DNA of 46,729 bases. Origin: an uncultured Alphaproteobacteria bacterium. GTDB lineage: Bacteria > Pseudomonadota > Alphaproteobacteria > Rhodobacterales > Rhodobacteraceae. Positions 43,640-46,729 of this stretch are shown here, one piece after another. Under the pieces are notes generated by a model. The model was given only the letters and a program-made list of their open reading frames with translations. It made no database searches and was not told where the DNA came from. The position numbers and the translations under genes are program-made. Positions within the stretch are counted from its first letter, which is position 1. Each line of letters begins with the position of its first letter. The DNA lies in assembly GCA_929200255.1 (NCBI GenBank), contig CAKMYZ010000021.1, positions 1 to 46,729 on the forward strand. The letters are read 5' to 3'.

Positions 43640-44143
43640 CTATCGGAGTGCGGGCGCGAAAGTCACCTCGCCCTGCGGAGTGGTGCCGTTGATGGACACA
43701 AATTGCACAAGAGTATGTGGCAGATCGCCATGGGTCAGGCCCGGATCTGAGACAAAACCCATGGGGCCGTAGACCTTGGGATTGCCGATCAGGACACAGC
43801 CCGCCGCCCCCCAACCTTTCAGCCGATCCAGCCCGGCCAGCGTTAGTTTTGTGCCGATCCCTTGCCGTTGGAATTGCGCCTTAACTGCGATGGGTCCAAG
43901 GGCAAACCAACCGCCCTCTGTCTCGCCAACCGTCGCGGGGGAAAAGGCGACGTGGCCGATGATCTGACCTTCCATTGCCGCGACAAGCGAAAGTGCAAGG
44001 TCACCATCCCGGCGCAATCCGTCCAATGCGTCTGCTTCGGTCCCGTCACTGAAATCCATCGGCGCAAAGGCGTCGGCGGTCAGCGCATGAAGCGCCTTTT
44101 GATCGTCGGTGCGTTCAGGACGCAGGTTGATGTTGTGGTGCAT
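43640..44143 (-). CDS. GNAT-family N-acetyltransferase (YhbS-like)
   Basis: A 167-residue acetyl-CoA-dependent transferase. IGHVAFSPATV and WFALGPIAVKAQFQRQGIG with the Q-R-Q-G-I-G acetyl-CoA loop, then GAAGCVLIGNPKVYGPMGF, match the YhbS-like group. The acceptor is unknown. GTG at 44152 would add three residues; ATG at 44143 is used. It diverges from the FMN-riboswitch transcript. Confidence 0.87.
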   Translation of the reverse strand: MHHNINLRPERTDDQKALHALTADAFAPMDFSDGTEADALDGLRRDGDLALSLVAAMEGQIIGHVAFSPATVGETEGGWFALGPIAVKAQFQRQGIGTKLTLAGLDRLKGWGAAGCVLIGNPKVYGPMGFVSDPGLTHGDLPHTLVQFVSINGTTPQGEVTFAPALR

Positions 44144-44187
44144 GCTGCGCACTCTTGCTCAATCATCGGCCCTCTGTCAAAACGCTG

Positions 44188-44341
44188 CTATTCTCAGGGC
44201 GGGGTGAAATTCCCCACCGGCGGTATGTGGTCTGTCCACGAGCCCGCGAGCGCAACGGGTCTTCCTGACGGAAAACCCATTGGTCAAGCAGATCAGGTGA
44301 GATGCCTGGGCCGACGGTCATAGTCCGGATGGAAGAGAATG
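44188..44341 (+). promoter_or_regulatory. FMN riboswitch (RFN element)
   Basis: The element starts in TTCTCAGGGCGGGGTGAAAT and passes through CCCCACCGGCGGTA, GAGCCCGCGAGCG, a variable arm and AGATCAGGTGAGATGCCTGG. It closes with CCGACGGTCATAGTCCGGAT and GAGAAT, pairing with the 5' TTCTC. All conserved RFN blocks are in order. It precedes the lumazine synthase gene by about 80 bases and should repress it when FMN is plentiful. Confidence 0.97.
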
Positions 44342-44351
44342 CAGCATGTTG

Positions 44352-44368
44352 CGCGCCAATTTGGCGCG
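44352..44368 (+). promoter_or_regulatory. Hairpin after the FMN aptamer
   Basis: CGCGCC-AATTT-GGCGCG forms a stable stem ten bases after the aptamer. It lacks a T-run and lies about 40 bases before the ribosome binding site, so its part in the switch (termination or pausing) is unclear. Confidence 0.5.
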
Positions 44369-44421
44369 GGATGTGCTGTGTGATGCCTTGGGGTGACGTG
44401 TCGAACCAAAGGAGATCACAT

Positions 44422-44835
44422 ATGACACTTCCCCAGTTTGCATTCATCAAGGCCGGGTGGCATGCCGATATCGTGGACCGGGCGCTTGATGGGTTCTTGT
44501 CAGAAATCCCCAAAGAACAGGTGACTGTCTTTGACGTGCCGGGCGCATTCGAGATGCCCCTGTTGGCGCAAAAACTGGCGTTGACCGGCGATTATGCCGC
44601 CATTGCCTGTGCCGCGCTGGTTGTTGATGGCGGCATCTACCGCCATGATTTTGTGGCCAGCGCTGTGGTTGACGGGCTGATGCGCGTGGGTCTTGATACG
44701 CAGGTGCCGGTATTGTCGGTCAGCCTGACACCGCATCATTTTCAGGAAACGGATCACCACAAGGCGATCTACCGCGATCACTTTATTCTCAAAGGCAAAG
44801 AAGCTGCGCAGGCGGCAAAGATGCTCGCATCCTGA
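44422..44835 (+). CDS. ribH2: 6,7-Dimethyl-8-ribityllumazine synthase, RibH2-type
   Basis: A 137-residue lumazine synthase that joins the pyrimidine and dihydroxybutanone phosphate precursors in riboflavin synthesis. FAFIKAGWHADIVDRALDGF, VFDVPGAFEMPLLAQKLA and the VVDGGIYRHDFVASAVVDGL segment are visible. The family's usual GxVIRGxTxHxD loop reads LVVDGGIYRHDF here, as in the RibH2 group of alphaproteobacteria, and VLSVSLTPHHF is similarly typical. An FMN riboswitch and AAAGGAG ribosome binding site precede it. No other riboflavin genes are nearby. Confidence 0.9.
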   Translation: MTLPQFAFIKAGWHADIVDRALDGFLSEIPKEQVTVFDVPGAFEMPLLAQKLALTGDYAAIACAALVVDGGIYRHDFVASAVVDGLMRVGLDTQVPVLSVSLTPHHFQETDHHKAIYRDHFILKGKEAAQAAKMLAS

Positions 44836-44934
44836 ACATCTTTTGTGGCCTGCACCGGCGTTCAGAACGACGGTTCAGGCTGGCAAGGCGCAAATTGGGC
44901 TGATATTGCCCTTGTGAGCAAACAGGAAATGATC

Positions 44935-45759
44935 ATGAGTGCCACTGCTAAAAAACGCGCCCCGATGCCAGATGATATCCGTGCCGCCAAAGGCGGTACG
45001 CCGCTGGTGAGCCTAACGGCCTATACCACGCCTATGGCGCAGATGATGGATGAACATTGCGACTTTGTGCTGGTGGGTGACAGCCTTGGCATGGTGCTGC
45101 ATGGCCTGCCATCGACCCTTGGCGTGACCATGGAGATGATGATTATGCACGGCCAGGCCGTCGCGCGTGGTTTGACCTCGGCGATGATGGTCATCGATAT
45201 GCCTTTCGGGTCCTATGAGGAAAGCCACGAACAGGCCTTTCGTAACGCCGCCCGGCTGATGTCTGAGACCGGGGCCGGGGCGGTCAAGCTAGAAGGCGGC
45301 GTGGCAATGGCCGACACGATCGCCTTTCTGGTTACCCGTGGCATCCCGGTGATGGCGCATATCGGGCTGACACCACAGTCGATCAACACGCTTGGCGGCT
45401 ACAAGGTACAAGGACGCGGCGCTGCGCGCGATGCCGCCATGGCCGATGCTGTTGCGGTGGCCGAGGCAGGTGCCTTCGCTGTTGTGCTGGAAAAGGTGCC
45501 CCAGACCCTTGCCGATGAGATGACCGCACGCATCCCAATCCCGACCATTGGGATTGGCGCAAGCGCGGGCTGCGATGGGCAAATTCTTGTGGTTGACGAT
45601 ATGCTGGGCCTGTTCACGGCCTTCAAAGCAAAATTTGTGAAGCGATACGCACATCTGGGCGACGACGGAGAAGCGGCGATAGCGGCCTATGCCGCCGACG
45701 TGCGTGCACGCGCATTCCCCGCAAAGGAACATATCTTTGCGGATGAGGCACCCAATTGA
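44935..45759 (+). CDS. panB: 3-Methyl-2-oxobutanoate hydroxymethyltransferase
   Basis: A 274-residue enzyme of the pantothenate pathway, transferring a hydroxymethyl group from methylene-THF to 2-oxoisovalerate. [69 protein letters not shown] and [17 protein letters not shown] are standard. The start at 44935 follows AGGAA at six bases. The next gene overlaps its stop. Confidence 0.95.
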   Translation: MSATAKKRAPMPDDIRAAKGGTPLVSLTAYTTPMAQMMDEHCDFVLVGDSLGMVLHGLPSTLGVTMEMMIMHGQAVARGLTSAMMVIDMPFGSYEESHEQAFRNAARLMSETGAGAVKLEGGVAMADTIAFLVTRGIPVMAHIGLTPQSINTLGGYKVQGRGAARDAAMADAVAVAEAGAFAVVLEKVPQTLADEMTARIPIPTIGIGASAGCDGQILVVDDMLGLFTAFKAKFVKRYAHLGDDGEAAIAAYAADVRARAFPAKEHIFADEAPN

Positions 45760-46613
45760 TTGCGCCCATTGTGCGCTCTTTGGTGGCGCTGCGCGAACAG
45801 ACGGCCCGCTGGCGCAAAGCGGATGAGACGATTGGCGTTGTCCCAACAATGGGTGCGCTACATCAGGGCCATCTGTCGCTGGCCCGCGCGGCCCGCGCCA
45901 AATGTGACCGTGTGATTGTCACGATTTTTGTAAACCCCAAGCAGTTCAACGACCCCGACGACCTCAAGAACTATCCCCGAACCGAGGAAGAAGACGCACG
46001 TAAGCTCGAAAGTATCGGTGTTGATCTGATCTACGTGCCTGAGCCGGACCAGATTTACCCTGACGGTTTTGCCACCACTGTGTCGGTGGCAGGGCTGACG
46101 GATATGCTTTGCGGAGAAAGCCGTCCGGGGCATTTTGACGGGGTGGCGACGGTGGTGTCCAAGCTCTTTACCCAATCCTCTGCCGATTATGCTTTCTTTG
46201 GTGAGAAGGATTACCAGCAGTTGCAGATCGTGCGCCGGATGGCTCGCGATCTGGATATTCCCATTGAGGTGATCGGCTGCCCCACTATCCGCGAAGAGGA
46301 CGGGCTGGCCATGTCATCGCGCAATCTGCTGCTGTCGGACCGGTCGCGGGTCTATGCCCCGGTTCTGGCCGAGGTGATGGAGGACATGCGGGAGAAATTG
46401 CGCGATGGGGCGGCGATGAGTGAGATCCGCAATGACGCGCAGGCGCGGATCATGGCAGCGGGATTTAATGAGATCGACTATCTGGAATTGCGTGATGGCG
46501 GTGATTTGTCATTGTTGGACCAGACGCAACCCGATGCGCGCCTTTTTTCGGCTGCGTGGCTGGCCGGTGTAAGGTTGATTGATAATATAATGGTTGGCTG
46601 TTCATCAGATTGA
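45756..46613 (+). CDS. panC: Pantothenate synthetase
   Basis: A 285-residue ATP-dependent ligase of pantoate and beta-alanine. Visible are [18 protein letters not shown] (HIGH-type motif), [53 protein letters not shown] and the KMSKS-like [13 protein letters not shown] at 45756 gives the family N-terminus and overlaps the panB stop as TTGA; a GTG lies five codons in. The beta-alanine used here is a product expected from the uracil-reduction locus. A likely IS end follows 64 bases after the stop. Confidence 0.94.
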   Translation: MIAPIVRSLVALREQTARWRKADETIGVVPTMGALHQGHLSLARAARAKCDRVIVTIFVNPKQFNDPDDLKNYPRTEEEDARKLESIGVDLIYVPEPDQIYPDGFATTVSVAGLTDMLCGESRPGHFDGVATVVSKLFTQSSADYAFFGEKDYQQLQIVRRMARDLDIPIEVIGCPTIREEDGLAMSSRNLLLSDRSRVYAPVLAEVMEDMREKLRDGAAMSEIRNDAQARIMAAGFNEIDYLELRDGGDLSLLDQTQPDARLFSAAWLAGVRLIDNIMVGCSSD

Positions 46614-46677
46614 GCAAGGCCAAGTAAAGAAAATGACCGTCACGGTTGCCGCTGAATTGATAGTTTTAAATCTAGGC

Positions 46678-46729
46678 GGCTTTGTTGCACAAATCGATTG
46701 ATTGACAGACGTCCCCTTACCCCAGACGG
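46678..46729. mobile_element. Partial IS terminus, probably IS5 superfamily (IS903-like)
   Basis: GGCTTTGTTGCACAAATC closely resembles the inverted-repeat end of IS903-type elements (GGCTTTGTTGAATAAATC), and the following CCCCTTACCCCAGACGG has the pyrimidine-rich look of such ends. CTAG lies two bases before. Only 52 bases are in the window, with no transposase sequence, so group and integrity cannot be judged. Confidence 0.7.

Noticed and set aside
1..46729. CRISPR array, prophage or integrative element
   Set aside because: No regular direct repeats with spacers, no integrase, phage structural or conjugation genes were seen; the only mobile-element trace is the IS end at the right edge.

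Overview
The window reads as a chromosomal segment of an alphaproteobacterium of the Rhodobacteraceae, roseobacter clade. The gene orders uppP-gltD...gltB, HDAC-like/xseB/ispA/dxs and ilvE-petP-petR, the RutR-controlled reductive pyrimidine pathway, a BacNav sodium channel and several short palindromes seem familiar from marine roseobacters. A Loktanella/Yoonia-like genus is possible, but that is a guess.

Layout. 1-1989: 5' part of a tRNA-Leu(CAG), a complex-I NDUFA9-like protein, and convergent uppP. 2060-10361: a glutamate synthase block, gltD then gltB, in which the two subunits are separated by three overlapping genes for small secreted four-cysteine proteins preceded by an 11-bp-phased GTAC array. 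10403-16912: mtgA, a flavodoxin-like protein, a glutathione S-transferase, queG, a PQQ-type sugar dehydrogenase, a fatty acid desaturase, an EamA transporter and a bidirectional terminator. 16935-19245: ilvE and the regulator pair petP-petR. 19246-24108: a membrane-anchored LAS-type peptidase candidate, then the HDAC-like/xseB/ispA/dxs isoprenoid operon. 24094-29644: DUF6065-like, DUF2238-like, an EEP-family hydrolase, a BacNav channel, an AIG1/ADTRP-like membrane protein, an SDR-like protein and a class II aldolase.

30053-41769 is a coherent pyrimidine-catabolism locus: preT, a methyltransferase, preA, (convergent) a small hypothetical gene and rutR, then an N-carbamoyl-amide hydrolase, dihydropyrimidinase, a small membrane protein and a four-gene ABC importer. 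A perfect RutR-type operator lies upstream of the hydrolase, and a degenerate one upstream of preT. Together the genes would import a pyrimidine or hydantoin-like compound, reduce the ring (PreTA), open it (dihydropyrimidinase) and release the carbamoyl group (hydrolase). The methyltransferase and the small membrane protein are not part of the textbook pathway.

41796-46613: an S58/P1 peptidase, an SDR dehydrogenase, a GNAT acetyltransferase, an FMN riboswitch driving a type-II ribH, and the panB-panC operon. The window ends inside what looks like the terminus of an IS5-superfamily insertion sequence. The best candidates for something undescribed are the secreted triplet within the glt operon with its phased GTAC array, the bacterial AIG1-like protein, and the two extra genes embedded in the RutR locus.
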